Positions 24,699-33,624 of a stretch of 64,000 bases of DNA are shown here, piece by piece (positions within the stretch are counted from its first letter, which is position 1; the number at the start of each line of letters is the position of its first letter). The notes below the pieces were generated by a model. That model ran no database searches and was not told the DNA's origin. It worked only from the letters and a program-made list of their open reading frames with translations. Source of the stretch: Bacillota bacterium (lineage in GTDB: Bacteria; Bacillota; Clostridia; Christensenellales; UMGS416). The stretch lies in NCBI GenBank assembly GCA_023435705.1, contig JAEYRH010000009.1:459877-523876 (forward strand), read 5' to 3'. The translations under genes and the position numbers were made by a program.

Positions 24699-25382
24699 CT
24701 ACTCTTTTTGGATATACAATGTTCCGTCACTTTGCAGTTCCGCATAGAGGACATCTTTGGAAGAGCGGATCTGTTGCTGCTGGAGCTGCTGCATCAGCCA
24801 CTGCTCGTCCAGATTGAATTCCACCAGGTTATGATGGATGATCTTGCCATCCACGATTATTTCAGATGGCAGGTATTTTGATAATGGTGAGGATATGCCC
24901 AGTTCTTCTTTTGTGGCCTGTTGTTTCTCTTGTTTCTTTAAGACACTTAATTGCCCGTCGGGTTCGAGAATTCCGTAATCGACATCCAAAATGGAAAATA
25001 CATCTTTCTCTCTCAGCATCATGGAGATGTCATCCAGATTGATTCTGCATTTTTGAAGCGCTTTTTTCTTGAGGATTCCGTTTTTAATGATGATCGTGGG
25101 TTGGCCATCGATAATAAGCCGTGCATTTCCCGATTTCAGGCTTATGTACTCAATCACGACAGCAAGAACACACCACCAGATCATCCCAAGAAAATCATCC
25201 AGATGTGATTCGCTGACTTTGCTGATGATATTGGCGGAAATTGAGCCAATGGTGATTCCAGTAATATAGTTGAAGAATGTCAGTTGGCTCAACTGCTTAT
25301 TCCCTAAAAACCTTGCCAGGATCAGCAAAACAGAAAATGAAATTGATGTTCTTACCACGAGAGCCAGTATATCAGAGCCCAA
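24699..25382 (-). CDS. DUF421 (YetF-type) membrane protein
   Basis: The 227-residue protein has three N-terminal membrane spans (about 5-24, 37-53, 64-84) and a cytoplasmic DUF421 domain with LIIDGQPTIIIKNGILKKKALQKCRI and SEIIVDGKIIHHNLVE-like segments, as in the YetF/YrbG family of unknown role in spore-formers. The start is TTG 25,382 with AGAGGG 8-9 nt upstream. The gene is visibly more AT-rich than its surroundings. Confidence 0.8.
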   Translation of the reverse strand: MGSDILALVVRTSISFSVLLILARFLGNKQLSQLTFFNYITGITIGSISANIISKVSESHLDDFLGMIWWCVLAVVIEYISLKSGNARLIIDGQPTIIIKNGILKKKALQKCRINLDDISMMLREKDVFSILDVDYGILEPDGQLSVLKKQEKQQATKEELGISSPLSKYLPSEIIVDGKIIHHNLVEFNLDEQWLMQQLQQQQIRSSKDVLYAELQSDGTLYIQKE

Positions 25383-25484
25383 AAGATCATCCCTCTAATC
25401 TGGTTTACCTGTTAGGATGGCCTGAACTATCCCATACCATCCGCTTGATACATGTGGCACAAACAGACCAGAGGATATAAAGTT

Positions 25485-25519
25485 TTCCCCTTCCGGCCCA
25501 TATGGGTTCGGAAGGGGAA
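25485..25519. repeat. Inverted repeat downstream of the spore protein gene
   Basis: An 11-bp perfect stem TTCCCCTTCCG / CGGAAGGGGAA encloses a 13-nt loop that itself can pair (CCCATATGGG). It lies 30 nt after the SASP stop codon on the minus strand and probably ends or protects that transcript, although no T-tract follows. Confidence 0.55.
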
Positions 25520-25548
25520 TGTCGCAGGCTTGGCTGTGAACTTGACAG

Positions 25549-25758
25549 TTACAGTTGCTGTTTGCCCAGCGCAACCAGCTTGCGGGTCATATTGCCGCCC
25601 ACCCGGCCGCAATCGCGGGATGAGACGTCGCCCCAGTAATCCTGGTTGGGGATGCTGATCGAAAGCTCGGAAGCGGTCTCATATTTCATGTTGTAAAGCT
25701 TGTCCTGCGCGCCTGTGACCAAAGGCTTGGCCCTGCTGATACGGCTTTGAACGTCCAT
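25549..25758 (-). CDS. Small acid-soluble spore protein, alpha/beta type
   Basis: This 69-residue protein fits the alpha/beta-type SASP family that coats and protects DNA in dormant spores: KYETASELSI (25-34, around the GPR protease site) and GRVGGNMTRKLV (51-62, the family signature). It differs from common members by Cys50 and by Arg in place of the usual Ser before VGG. ATG 25,758 is used because GGAGG lies 6-7 nt upstream. It marks the organism as a spore-former; expression would be in the forespore. Confidence 0.9.
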   Translation of the reverse strand: MDVQSRISRAKPLVTGAQDKLYNMKYETASELSISIPNQDYWGDVSSRDCGRVGGNMTRKLVALGKQQL

Positions 25759-25959
25759 TTCTCTTCCTCCTGTTTCGCAATTGTTTTGCGTTGCGATAAT
25801 AATGTTCCCTTTCAGAGACTTCGCAACACCAAGTAAAAATTGCGGAGATGGCATGAACATTCCAGTTGGTTCGTTTGAAGGAAATTACTTTGCCAGCCTG
25901 CTGGTTAAGCCGGCAAAATCCAGTTGCCATACGGCTTTTTTCCAGCAGATCCGAATTTG

Positions 25960-27186
25960 TTATTTTCGCAGGTCGGCCAGCCATTGCTCAAAACCAGCCT
26001 GCATGTTGCTGTCGTCCAGCCCAAACACGGCCTTGACAGCCTCGCCGGTGCGCTCGTTGGTTTCCTGGATCTTTTCCGCCGCCGTCACCGGAATCAACTC
26101 AAATTTTTTCATATACTCCAATGCTTCACGCATTTTTCCCCATCCGTATTGATCCATTAAAAATGCGGCATAAGCCTTTGACGACGCATAATAGAGCATT
26201 ACGGCGGATGAGTCATCAGTGCCGATTTTTTCCAGATCGATGGTTTTGTGTTTGGCATACGGTGTGTATTCCATCATGGCCTCCGCTGCACTCAGCCAGG
26301 GTTCGCTTGGGTTGTCGAGCCAATTCTCAAACACACCGGCAAGCCCTTCCTGCAGCCAGTAGGATGCATTGTCATTGGAAAGTTCTGAAACCATCCGGTG
26401 TGAGGACTCATGGTTCAGCATGTGTTTGTAGTTGGCAGCGTTGCTGCCATAGGCACCGGTGAAGGACTTGATCGATTCGCCATATTCGTGCCAGCCGCCC
26501 ACCCATTCGGGCAAATCCAGCTTCACCGATTGCAGAAACACCTGCTGGTCATCAAACAGCTTGATTGTGATGTAGCCGTTTGGCGTGAAATCCAACAGGT
26601 TCATCATCTGGCCCAACGTCTGTGTTTCTGCCTCCAATAGCTGGTTTGCCAAATCTTCATCGGCTTGAGAGTAGTATACCCGCGCATGTTCTCCTTCTTT
26701 CAAAAGGAATTTGGGGCCGGCGTAATACAACTTTCCGTTTTCTATTTGAAAGACAGCCGTAAAGCTTGCACTCCGCTTTTGCCCGCCCACAGTGTAGCTC
26801 TGCTCCAGCAATGCGGCGAGCCCCTCGCTCTGCTGCTCAATGTTGCCTGCATTCAACGCATAATCGGTGATGCCGAGGCCTGAGGCCGCGCGGATCAGGT
26901 TGCGTTCCTCCGTTTGCAGCACAGCATCTGAGGGAAGCACGGTGGAGAGATAGAGCTTTTGATCGGCGCTGTTTACGGCTGCAGCCCGTTGCTCCAGCAG
27001 TGCCAGAAGCTCCTGCGAACCAGCCTCCACAGCAGAGGTTTGGGTCGGCTGTGAAACCGCCGCCATGGGTGCTGATGGTGTCGGCGCATTCTGCCCCGGT
27101 GATGCTGCTCCGGGCCGGCAACCGGCCAGTATGGAGATTGAAAGCAGCAGCGCCGCAAGCCCGAGCAGCAGACTGTTTTTTTTCAT
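25960..27186 (-). CDS. Gluzincin-like peptidase lipoprotein (MA-like)
   Basis: This 408-residue lipoprotein (lipobox LAGC, Cys23) carries HESSH at 259-263 and a downstream YWLQEGLA with Glu280, the HExxH plus glutamate layout of gluzincin metallopeptidases in the Peptidase MA-like group. The region 170-250 resembles the domain before the active site of such proteins. It would act on the outer face of the membrane; the substrate is unknown. The start 27,186 is the MKKN of the signal peptide. No operon partner is evident. Confidence 0.7.
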   Translation of the reverse strand: MKKNSLLLGLAALLLSISILAGCRPGAASPGQNAPTPSAPMAAVSQPTQTSAVEAGSQELLALLEQRAAAVNSADQKLYLSTVLPSDAVLQTEERNLIRAASGLGITDYALNAGNIEQQSEGLAALLEQSYTVGGQKRSASFTAVFQIENGKLYYAGPKFLLKEGEHARVYYSQADEDLANQLLEAETQTLGQMMNLLDFTPNGYITIKLFDDQQVFLQSVKLDLPEWVGGWHEYGESIKSFTGAYGSNAANYKHMLNHESSHRMVSELSNDNASYWLQEGLAGVFENWLDNPSEPWLSAAEAMMEYTPYAKHKTIDLEKIGTDDSSAVMLYYASSKAYAAFLMDQYGWGKMREALEYMKKFELIPVTAAEKIQETNERTGEAVKAVFGLDDSNMQAGFEQWLADLRK

Positions 27187-27298
27187 TGTGACACCTCCGA
27201 GTGCGTTGGGTTCAGTATAGCTCAAAAGCGGCAGCGATAACACCGGTGGCTATGTTTTCCGCAGCAGTAATTGGGCATCTAGTTTTTGTGGGATGCAG

Positions 27299-27325
27299 TT
27301 ATCTCATCGATGATTCTTCCGATAT
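27299..27325 (+). promoter_or_regulatory. Candidate flagellar sigma-D promoter
   Basis: TCCGATAT lies 15 nt after TTAT, resembling the sigma-D pattern TAAA-N15-GCCGATAA, with a good -10 (6 of 8) and a poor -35. It sits about 34 nt before the first gene of the flagellar cluster, where such a promoter would be expected. Confidence 0.35.
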
Positions 27326-27358
27326 ATACAATACACAGCACCCGCATTGGGAGGAACG

Positions 27359-28045
27359 ATGCAGATCCCAAGTGTAAACATGATGTTTCGGACCAGAGCC
27401 GGTGCCGCAGGTCTGCCACCGGCCGGCAGTTTGGACACAGGGTTTACGGGCATATATGCAGACGCCCTGCATAACAGTGAGGTCAATCCCGCCGCCCCGG
27501 TGCAGGAGCTCACAATCCTGGAGAACCCCGCAGCGCAGGCTTCCGCCCAGCCCAAGGCAACGATCAGCCTGCCCGTGAAAACGATGGCCTCTGCCACCAA
27601 GGCATACGGCTCCTCGCCAATGTTCATCCCGGCTTCTGCGCTGCCCAAATCGTTCCTGCCTCAGTCGGGCGGTGACTCTGCGCGTGCCGCGCAGGTGGTG
27701 GCTTTTGCCAAGCAATTTGTGGGCACGCCTTATGTGGCGGGCGGAGAAGACCTGGTGAAGGGTGCCGATTGCTCCGGGTTTGTGCAGTCGGTTTACAAGC
27801 AGTTTGGCATCAAACTGCCCCGGTCCAGCTATCAGCAGTCCAAGGTGGGGCAGGAGGTCAGTGTGAACGACCTGCAGCCCGGCGACCTGGTGTTTTTCAA
27901 GAATGCAGACTACGCGCCGGTGACCCATGTGGCGATGTATATCGGTGACGGCAAGATCATCCACGCCTCCAGCGTGAAAACAGGCGTGATTATTTCCAAA
28001 CTCAAGATCACAGACGACTTCAGAATTGCGCGGCGGCTGCTGTAG
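27359..28045 (+). CDS. NlpC/P60 peptidoglycan hydrolase of the flagellar cluster
   Basis: This 228-residue protein has a low-complexity N-terminal half (1-105) and an NlpC/P60 cysteine peptidase domain (106-228) with Cys138 (GADCSGF), His190 (VTHVAMYIG) and His202 (IIHASS) as the catalytic residues. Such enzymes cut gamma-D-Glu-diamino acid bonds in cell-wall peptides. No signal peptide or membrane span is seen. Start ATG 27,359 has GGGAGGAACG upstream; an in-frame TTG at 27,347 has no RBS. The stop is 23 nt before fliD, so it may open the wall for the flagellum and be exported by the flagellar apparatus. Confidence 0.8.
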   Translation: MQIPSVNMMFRTRAGAAGLPPAGSLDTGFTGIYADALHNSEVNPAAPVQELTILENPAAQASAQPKATISLPVKTMASATKAYGSSPMFIPASALPKSFLPQSGGDSARAAQVVAFAKQFVGTPYVAGGEDLVKGADCSGFVQSVYKQFGIKLPRSSYQQSKVGQEVSVNDLQPGDLVFFKNADYAPVTHVAMYIGDGKIIHASSVKTGVIISKLKITDDFRIARRLL

Positions 28046-28068
28046 CAGTTCGGAAAGGACACTGCAAC

Positions 28069-29577
28069 ATGGCGATTAATTCTTTGAGCTCCATGAGACT
28101 GTCCGGCATGGCTTCGGGGCTTGACACCGAGTCAATGGTGACAAGCCTGATGAAGGTGGAGCGCATGAAGTATGACAAGCTTGTGCGCCAGAAGACAAGG
28201 ATGGACTGGAAGAAGGAAGCCAATCTGGAGGTCAACAACCTTCTGAGGACCTTCCGCGACACTTATCTGAGCGTGCTGAACAAAGACAAATACATGCTGA
28301 ACGCTTCGGCCATCATGAAATACAAGGTGGATGCCGATTCCACGGGCAGTGTTTCCATCACCGCCGGCAGAGACGCTCTGGTTGGGGCCCACACGGTCAA
28401 CAGCATCACCTCCGTGGCCACTGCCGCCAGCGCCTCCAGCGGTGAATCGGTGGGGTCCGGCCTTTCTCTGGATACCGCCCTTTCAGATCTGGCGCTGACC
28501 AATAGCCTGGATTTCTCCGGCGGCGATGTTTCATTTAAAATAAACGGCCAAACATTCACCTTCAGCGCGACTGATACGCTGCGCACCGTGATCAACACCG
28601 TAAACAGCAATGCCGACGCCAATGTGCGGATGAGCTTTAGCACGCTGAGCGGGAAGCTCTCTGTCACAAGCCGAGCGCTTGGCAGTGCCTCCAGCATGAC
28701 CATTGAGAACCTGACCGGCAACGCCTTTGCTGCAGCTGACTCAGCTTTTGGCATCGCAGCTGGCACGTTTGCCAACGGCACCGACGCTGTGCTCAGGATC
28801 GACGGTGTTGATGTGACAAGAGACACGAACAGCTTCACCATTGACGGCATCTCCTACAGCCTGAAAGCCCCCACAGCCACGGCAGTGAATTTTTCAGTCG
28901 AGCAGGATGTAGACAGCGCCGTGACCGCTGTGAAGGATTTCGTGAACTCCTATAACACGTTGATCACCAGCCTGCAGGAAAAGATTGATGAAAAGACTTA
29001 TTCCGATTACAATCCGCTGACCGACGAAGAGAAGGAAGCCATGTCTGAGGCCCAGGTTGAGAAATGGGAGAAGCTGGCCAAATCCGGCACTCTTCGCAAT
29101 GACAGCTATCTCAGAGGCTTGCTGCAGGATCTTCGCAAGGGCTTTTATGAAACGGTATCCTCTGCCGGCATCAACCCCTCGGCTCTGGGCCTGAGCACAG
29201 TCTCTTATGAGACGAAGGGCTTGATCACAGTGGATGAGACGAAGCTTCGCCAGGCCATACAAAACAATCCTCAGCAGGTGGCTGACGCGCTTACAAAGGT
29301 TTCCTACGCCAACACTGCTGCGGACAAGTTCAAGGAGTCGGGCCTTGCGGCGCGTATGCAGACCACGGTGAACAACTACATCAAGGATTATCAGGAATAT
29401 CGCACCATGGTGTTCAACGACCAGTATGATGACCTGTCAGACAGTATGGACCGCATGGAGGATCTGCTGGAAGACAAGGAAGAGCGTTATTGGAAGCAGT
29501 TCACCCGTATGGAACAGGTGCTTTCCCAGCTGAATTCCCAGAGCAGCTGGCTTGCGCAGCAATTTGCGTCGAAGTGA
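28069..29577 (+). CDS. fliD: Flagellar hook-associated protein 2 (filament cap)
   Basis: This 502-residue protein caps the growing filament and helps flagellin to fold in. It starts with the FliD N-terminal motif RLSGMASGLDTESMV and is followed by the coiled-coil D0 region, a central IN-motif domain, and a C-terminal helix with KDYQEYRTMVFNDQYDDL and ARMQTTVNNYI. It is exported through the flagellar type III apparatus without signal peptide. It overlaps no gene and is followed 12 nt later by fliS. Confidence 0.95.
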   Translation: MAINSLSSMRLSGMASGLDTESMVTSLMKVERMKYDKLVRQKTRMDWKKEANLEVNNLLRTFRDTYLSVLNKDKYMLNASAIMKYKVDADSTGSVSITAGRDALVGAHTVNSITSVATAASASSGESVGSGLSLDTALSDLALTNSLDFSGGDVSFKINGQTFTFSATDTLRTVINTVNSNADANVRMSFSTLSGKLSVTSRALGSASSMTIENLTGNAFAAADSAFGIAAGTFANGTDAVLRIDGVDVTRDTNSFTIDGISYSLKAPTATAVNFSVEQDVDSAVTAVKDFVNSYNTLITSLQEKIDEKTYSDYNPLTDEEKEAMSEAQVEKWEKLAKSGTLRNDSYLRGLLQDLRKGFYETVSSAGINPSALGLSTVSYETKGLITVDETKLRQAIQNNPQQVADALTKVSYANTAADKFKESGLAARMQTTVNNYIKDYQEYRTMVFNDQYDDLSDSMDRMEDLLEDKEERYWKQFTRMEQVLSQLNSQSSWLAQQFASK

Positions 29578-29589
29578 GGATGAACGAGT

Positions 29590-29982
29590 ATGGCCGCCAA
29601 TCCGTATGAGACCTACAAACAGCAAGAGGTGCTATCCGCCAACCGGGGTGAGCTGCTGCTGATGCTTTTTGACGGCTGCATCAAGCAGCTGAAGCTTGCC
29701 CGCATCTTCATTGAGGAAAAGTCTGTTGAGGGGGCCCACAATGCCCTGGTGAAAGCCCAGGCGATCCTCAGCAAACTGATGGATGATCTGGACATGAGCT
29801 ATGAAATCTCTGCGTCGCTGATGGATCTTTACCGGTTCTTTCATCAGGAACTGACGGAGGCCAACATCAAAAAGGATTCAGCACGCATTGTTCCGGTGCT
29901 GGAAATGATGATCGACCTCAGGAACACCTGGCAGATGGCCATCCAGGCCCAGAGGGCTCAGATGACCGCCCAGGGCCGCTGA
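29590..29982 (+). CDS. fliS: Flagellar export chaperone FliS
   Basis: This 130-residue helical protein matches FliS, the chaperone that binds flagellin and keeps it unfolded for export: NPYETYKQQEVLSANRGELL, then MLFDGCIKQLKLA. It lies immediately after fliD, as in most Bacillota. Start ATG 29,590. Confidence 0.95.
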   Translation: MAANPYETYKQQEVLSANRGELLLMLFDGCIKQLKLARIFIEEKSVEGAHNALVKAQAILSKLMDDLDMSYEISASLMDLYRFFHQELTEANIKKDSARIVPVLEMMIDLRNTWQMAIQAQRAQMTAQGR

Positions 29983-29989
29983 CTGCCCG

Positions 29990-30379
29990 ATGGAGAGTTG
30001 TGCGAAGTTGCTTGGGCAGAAGCTGGCGTTGTTGAATTCGTTGCTTGTAGAAACCGAAAAGCAGAAAAGCCTGATTGAGGCCAACGACCTTGATGGGCTG
30101 GAGCCCTCTCTTGCTGCCCGGCAGGCGTTGATGGATGCCATTGATGACCTGGACCGGCAGATTGCCGCGTTCCCGCCGGAAGCGGGGCAAGGGCTGGTCC
30201 GTGAGATCCGCACCGCGTTGGAGCGGCTGATGAAACTGGACCGGGATAACCGCCTTAATGCCGCTGCCATGGCGGAATCGTTGAAGGCCGACTCCAGGGA
30301 AGTGGCCGTATTAAGAAGCATGAAAGCATATGCTGCGCCAGTAGACAGGGGCAGCAAGTTTATTGACAAGGAAGGGTAA
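29990..30379 (+). CDS. FlgN/FliT-like flagellar chaperone
   Basis: This 129-residue protein is almost wholly alpha-helical and charged, with heptad-like stretches (LGQKLALLNSLLVETEKQKS, ALMDAIDDLDRQI). Size, helical content and position directly after fliS suggest the FlgN-type chaperone for hook-associated proteins FlgK/FlgL or the FliT-type for FliD. Sequence identity alone is weak, so the call leans on context. Confidence 0.6.
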   Translation: MESCAKLLGQKLALLNSLLVETEKQKSLIEANDLDGLEPSLAARQALMDAIDDLDRQIAAFPPEAGQGLVREIRTALERLMKLDRDNRLNAAAMAESLKADSREVAVLRSMKAYAAPVDRGSKFIDKEG

Positions 30380-30388
30380 TCTCATACG

Positions 30389-30841
30389 ATGAGAGTCTCC
30401 GATGACCGCCCGCCTGTACAGGAGCTTCAGGGCGGGCAAAATGCGCAAGCCAAAAGGGGGACGCAGAGTGCTGCGGCTCCCTTTGAGTCTTTCTTAAAAG
30501 AAACGGGGCAGGCTGAAAGCAGGGCTACGCTCAACGGCCTGTTGGAGCGGATCACCGAGCTGGGAGAGCGAATCGCCCACCGCCGTGACATCAATGATGT
30601 GAAGAAATACCGCCAATTGGTTTCCGATTTTCTGGATGAGGCCATGCGCTCCACCTATCAGGCCGACAGGGATCGGTCCTTTGATGGCAGGGGAAGGCTC
30701 CGCGAGTATTCCACAGTCAAGAAAATCAACGCCGAGCTGGAAGAGCTGACCGGCGCAGTGCTGGACGATCAGCGCGGAAACTTGGAGATCTTGCAACAAC
30801 TGGGAACAATTCGTGGGTTATTGGTCGATTTGCTCGTTTAA
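30389..30841 (+). CDS. YaaR family (DUF327) protein
   Basis: This 150-residue helical protein shows the YaaR/DUF327 pattern: FESFLKETGQ, LLERITELGERIAHRRDIND and VKKYRQLVSDFLDEAMRSTY. YaaR proteins are conserved in Bacillota, often near flagellar or replication genes, and have no proven function. It lies 9 nt after the chaperone gene. Confidence 0.85.
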   Translation: MRVSDDRPPVQELQGGQNAQAKRGTQSAAAPFESFLKETGQAESRATLNGLLERITELGERIAHRRDINDVKKYRQLVSDFLDEAMRSTYQADRDRSFDGRGRLREYSTVKKINAELEELTGAVLDDQRGNLEILQQLGTIRGLLVDLLV

Positions 30842-30894
30842 AGTCTCATTATATGGGCATCTAATTTCTAGCACATCATAGGAGGGTAACACCT

Positions 30895-31248
30895 GTGAAA
30901 ACAGTTTTGATCGTGGACGATGCCGCTTTCATGCGCCTGTCTATCAAGAATATGCTGGAGAAAAACGGCTATACCGTGGTCGGCGAGGCTGAAAACGGCT
31001 TGGTGGCGGTTCAAAAATACAGCGAGCTGAAGCCCAACATCGTCACGATGGACATTACAATGCCAGAGATGGACGGCCTGACGGCGCTCAAGACAATCCG
31101 CATGATGGATCCCAACGCCAGCATTGTCATGTTGTCGGCCATGGGCCAGCAGGCAATGGTGAAGGACGCTGTGCTCTTAGGCGCCAAAGGCTTTGTCGTC
31201 AAGCCATTCAAGGAAGACACAGTCATGGGGGCTCTTTCCAAGCTGTGA
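30895..31248 (+). CDS. cheY: Chemotaxis response regulator CheY
   Basis: This 117-residue single receiver domain has the acidic pocket Asp8/Asp9 (VDDA), the phosphorylated Asp53 (TMDITMPEMDG), Ser81 and Lys103 (VKPF). It has no output domain, so it acts on the flagellar switch. The start codon is GTG 30,895 after GGAGGG. It is separated from cheA by 138 nt of strongly structured sequence. Confidence 0.95.
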   Translation: MKTVLIVDDAAFMRLSIKNMLEKNGYTVVGEAENGLVAVQKYSELKPNIVTMDITMPEMDGLTALKTIRMMDPNASIVMLSAMGQQAMVKDAVLLGAKGFVVKPFKEDTVMGALSKL

Positions 31249-31255
31249 GGGTCTT

Positions 31256-31343
31256 GCGGCTTGCTGCGCGGCGCCTATTCAGCCCATCCCTGCCAGGCAG
31301 GACGGAAGCTGGGGCGGGCAGCAGTTCGCGCGATGCAGCCGCC
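31256..31343 (+). other. Highly structured spacer RNA between cheY and cheA
   Basis: The spacer folds into a long imperfect hairpin: GCGGCT (31,256-31,261) with AGCCGC (31,337-31,342), GCGCG with CGCGC inside, and inner GCCC/GGGC and CTGCC/GGCAG pairings. It has no T-tract, no ORF and a higher GC content than the genes around. Its role could be transcript processing, uncoupling of CheY and CheA levels, or binding of a regulator. Confidence 0.5.
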
Positions 31344-31386
31344 TTAAGGACGCTATGCCTGACATTTGCTGACGGGAGGTCCAATC

Positions 31387-33531
31387 ATGGCTGACAATTC
31401 CAACCCCTTGATGGAGATATTTATCTTTGAAACAAGCCAGTTGCTGGAGCAGCTGGAGGAAATTATGCTGGACTCGGAAAAGGCCAACAACCTTTCCACC
31501 GAAAGCATCAACGAGATCTTCCGCACAATGCACACGATCAAGGGCTCCTCGGCGATGATGATGTATGACAACATTTCGTCGCTGGCCCATGCCGTGGAAG
31601 ACATGTTCTATTTCATCCGTGAAAACAAAAACGCTGTGGTGCCATTTTCTGATGTGGTGGATTATGTCCTCCGTGCGTCGGATTTTATCAAAAACGAGAT
31701 TGCCAAGATCATGAACAATCTGGAGGCCGACGGCAAGCCCGACAGCCTCTCCAATGAGATTCGTGAATTTGCCAAAGCTTTGAAGGCGGGGGAGGCCGCG
31801 CCCAAGGCCAAGGAGCAGCCGGCAAAGCCGGCCGCCAAGGCTGAGCCGGCGCATGTGCCCGAGCAGGCAGCCAAACAGGCCACTCCGGCGGCTTCCGCCG
31901 AGGAGCTTCCCCTGGAGATGGGTGTAGCACGTTACCGGGCTCATGTGATGTTTGACGAGAACTGCCAGATGGAAAACATCCGGGCGTTTGGTTTGATTCA
32001 CAACATGAAGGACCTGTGCATTGACATCGTCCATCAGCCTGAAAACCTGCTGGACGACGAGCAAACCGCCTCAGTGATCCAGACCAGCGGCTTCTCCCTC
32101 CAGTTCACCACCAGTGAGGACCGCGTCAAGTTTGAGCACCTGTTTGATCAGACGATGTTTCTAAAGACATTTACTCTGGAGATGGACGGCGTGGGTGAGG
32201 CGGCGCAAGATGATGCGCCTGTAGCTGCCGAAGAGCCCCTCCATGAGGCTCCGGCCATGGCTGCCACGGTGCCTGCTGTGGTTGAAGCGCAGGTTGAGGA
32301 CGCCGCCAGGGAGGATGTGCAGGAGAAAAAGGAAACGCTTCTGCGCACCGTTAAGCAAAGCCAGATCTCTGTGAACATTTCCAAACTGGACAGCCTGATG
32401 GATCTGGTGGGCGAGATTGTGATCAGCGAATCGATGGTTACGCACAACCCCGATCTGGACGGTCTGCCGCTGGACAACTTCCAGAAGGCTGCCCGGCAGC
32501 TCCGCAAGCTCATGGACGAGCTGCAGGATCTGGTGATGTCGGTCAGGATGATCCCGGTGGCCAACACCTTCCACAAGATGACACGCATTGTGCGTGACAT
32601 GGGCAAAAAGCTGGATAAGGATGTGGACCTCTACATCGCCGGCGAAGAGACCGAAGTGGATAAAAACATCATCGATAATCTCTCCGATCCGTTGATGCAC
32701 CTGATCCGCAACGCCATGGACCATGGCCTTGAGCCCCCGGAGGAGCGCAAAATGGCCGGCAAGCCAGAGATGGGCCACATCCGGCTGGAAGCGGTGAACA
32801 CCGGCGGTGACGTGCTCATCACTGTGACTGACGATGGCCGTGGCATCAACCGCGAGGCAATCCTGAAGAAAGCCCGCGAGATGAACTTGCTCACCAAGCC
32901 CGAAAGCGAGATGAGCGACCGGGATGTGAGCCAGATCCTGCTGCTGCCCGGTTTTTCCACCAAGGAGAAAGTTACCGAATTCTCCGGCCGCGGCGTGGGC
33001 ATGGATGTGGTCAAGCAGAACATTGAGAAGGTGGGCGGCAGCGTAACGATCGACAGTGTGTCGGGGAAAGGCACCACTGTCACCATCAAGATCCCGCTCA
33101 CACTGGCCATCATTGACGGCATGATGTTCTCCATCGGCAGCTCCGTGTTCACAGTGCCCACGATTTCGATCAAGGAAGCGTTCCGGCCCAGCACCCACGC
33201 CATCGTGCGTGATACCGACAACCATGAGATGATCATGCTGCGAGGGCAGTGCCTGCCGGTGATCCGCCTGCACAAGGCCTACGGCATTCAGACCGATGTG
33301 ACCGAGCTTTCCGAGGGCATTCTGCTGGTAGTGGAAAGCGATGGCAAGACAGTCTGCCTGTTTGCTGACCGCTTGATCGGGGAGCAGCAGGTGGTCGTGA
33401 AACCTCTGCCATACTACCTGGTGCGCTTCGGCATCAAGGCCAGGGCCGGCATCGGCGGGTGCACTATACTGGGCGACGGCAGCATCAGCCTGATCCTGGA
33501 TACTTCGGAGATCATGGGCTGCCTGATGTAG
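31387..33531 (+). CDS. cheA: Chemotaxis histidine kinase CheA
   Basis: This 714-residue kinase has the P1 Hpt domain with phosphorylated His49 (MHTIKGSSAMM), a Pro/Ala-rich linker, P2-like region (about 180-285), dimerisation P3 (about 330-400), kinase P4 with HLIRNAMDHG (N box), VTDDGRGIN (G1 box) and GRGVGMDVV (G2 box), and the C-terminal CheW-like P5. It passes phosphate to CheY under control of chemoreceptors. Start ATG 31,387 has GGGAGG upstream. A terminator hairpin follows. Confidence 0.95.
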   Translation: MADNSNPLMEIFIFETSQLLEQLEEIMLDSEKANNLSTESINEIFRTMHTIKGSSAMMMYDNISSLAHAVEDMFYFIRENKNAVVPFSDVVDYVLRASDFIKNEIAKIMNNLEADGKPDSLSNEIREFAKALKAGEAAPKAKEQPAKPAAKAEPAHVPEQAAKQATPAASAEELPLEMGVARYRAHVMFDENCQMENIRAFGLIHNMKDLCIDIVHQPENLLDDEQTASVIQTSGFSLQFTTSEDRVKFEHLFDQTMFLKTFTLEMDGVGEAAQDDAPVAAEEPLHEAPAMAATVPAVVEAQVEDAAREDVQEKKETLLRTVKQSQISVNISKLDSLMDLVGEIVISESMVTHNPDLDGLPLDNFQKAARQLRKLMDELQDLVMSVRMIPVANTFHKMTRIVRDMGKKLDKDVDLYIAGEETEVDKNIIDNLSDPLMHLIRNAMDHGLEPPEERKMAGKPEMGHIRLEAVNTGGDVLITVTDDGRGINREAILKKAREMNLLTKPESEMSDRDVSQILLLPGFSTKEKVTEFSGRGVGMDVVKQNIEKVGGSVTIDSVSGKGTTVTIKIPLTLAIIDGMMFSIGSSVFTVPTISIKEAFRPSTHAIVRDTDNHEMIMLRGQCLPVIRLHKAYGIQTDVTELSEGILLVVESDGKTVCLFADRLIGEQQVVVKPLPYYLVRFGIKARAGIGGCTILGDGSISLILDTSEIMGCLM

Positions 33532-33561
33532 CGCAAATTAATTTCAACTGCAAACAACATG

Positions 33562-33611
33562 ACAAGCCCGGCGATGGAGCAAGGAGGTTCCCCGCCGAAG
33601 CTTGTTTTTTT
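33562..33611 (+). terminator. Intrinsic terminator or attenuator between cheA and the chemoreceptor
   Basis: ACAAGC-CCGGCG pairs with CGCC-GAA-GCTTGT, leaving a loop of about 20 nt, and is followed by TTTTTT. The RBS of the chemoreceptor gene starts only a few bases after the T-tract, so read-through would be partial. Confidence 0.7.
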
Positions 33612-33624
33612 ATGGGGAGGCAAT

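Noticed and set aside
33532..33624. Possible c-di-GMP or fluoride riboswitch before the first chemoreceptor
   Set aside because: GGCGATGGAG and CCGCC recall these classes, but the conserved cores are missing; the sequence is explained by a simple terminator hairpin.
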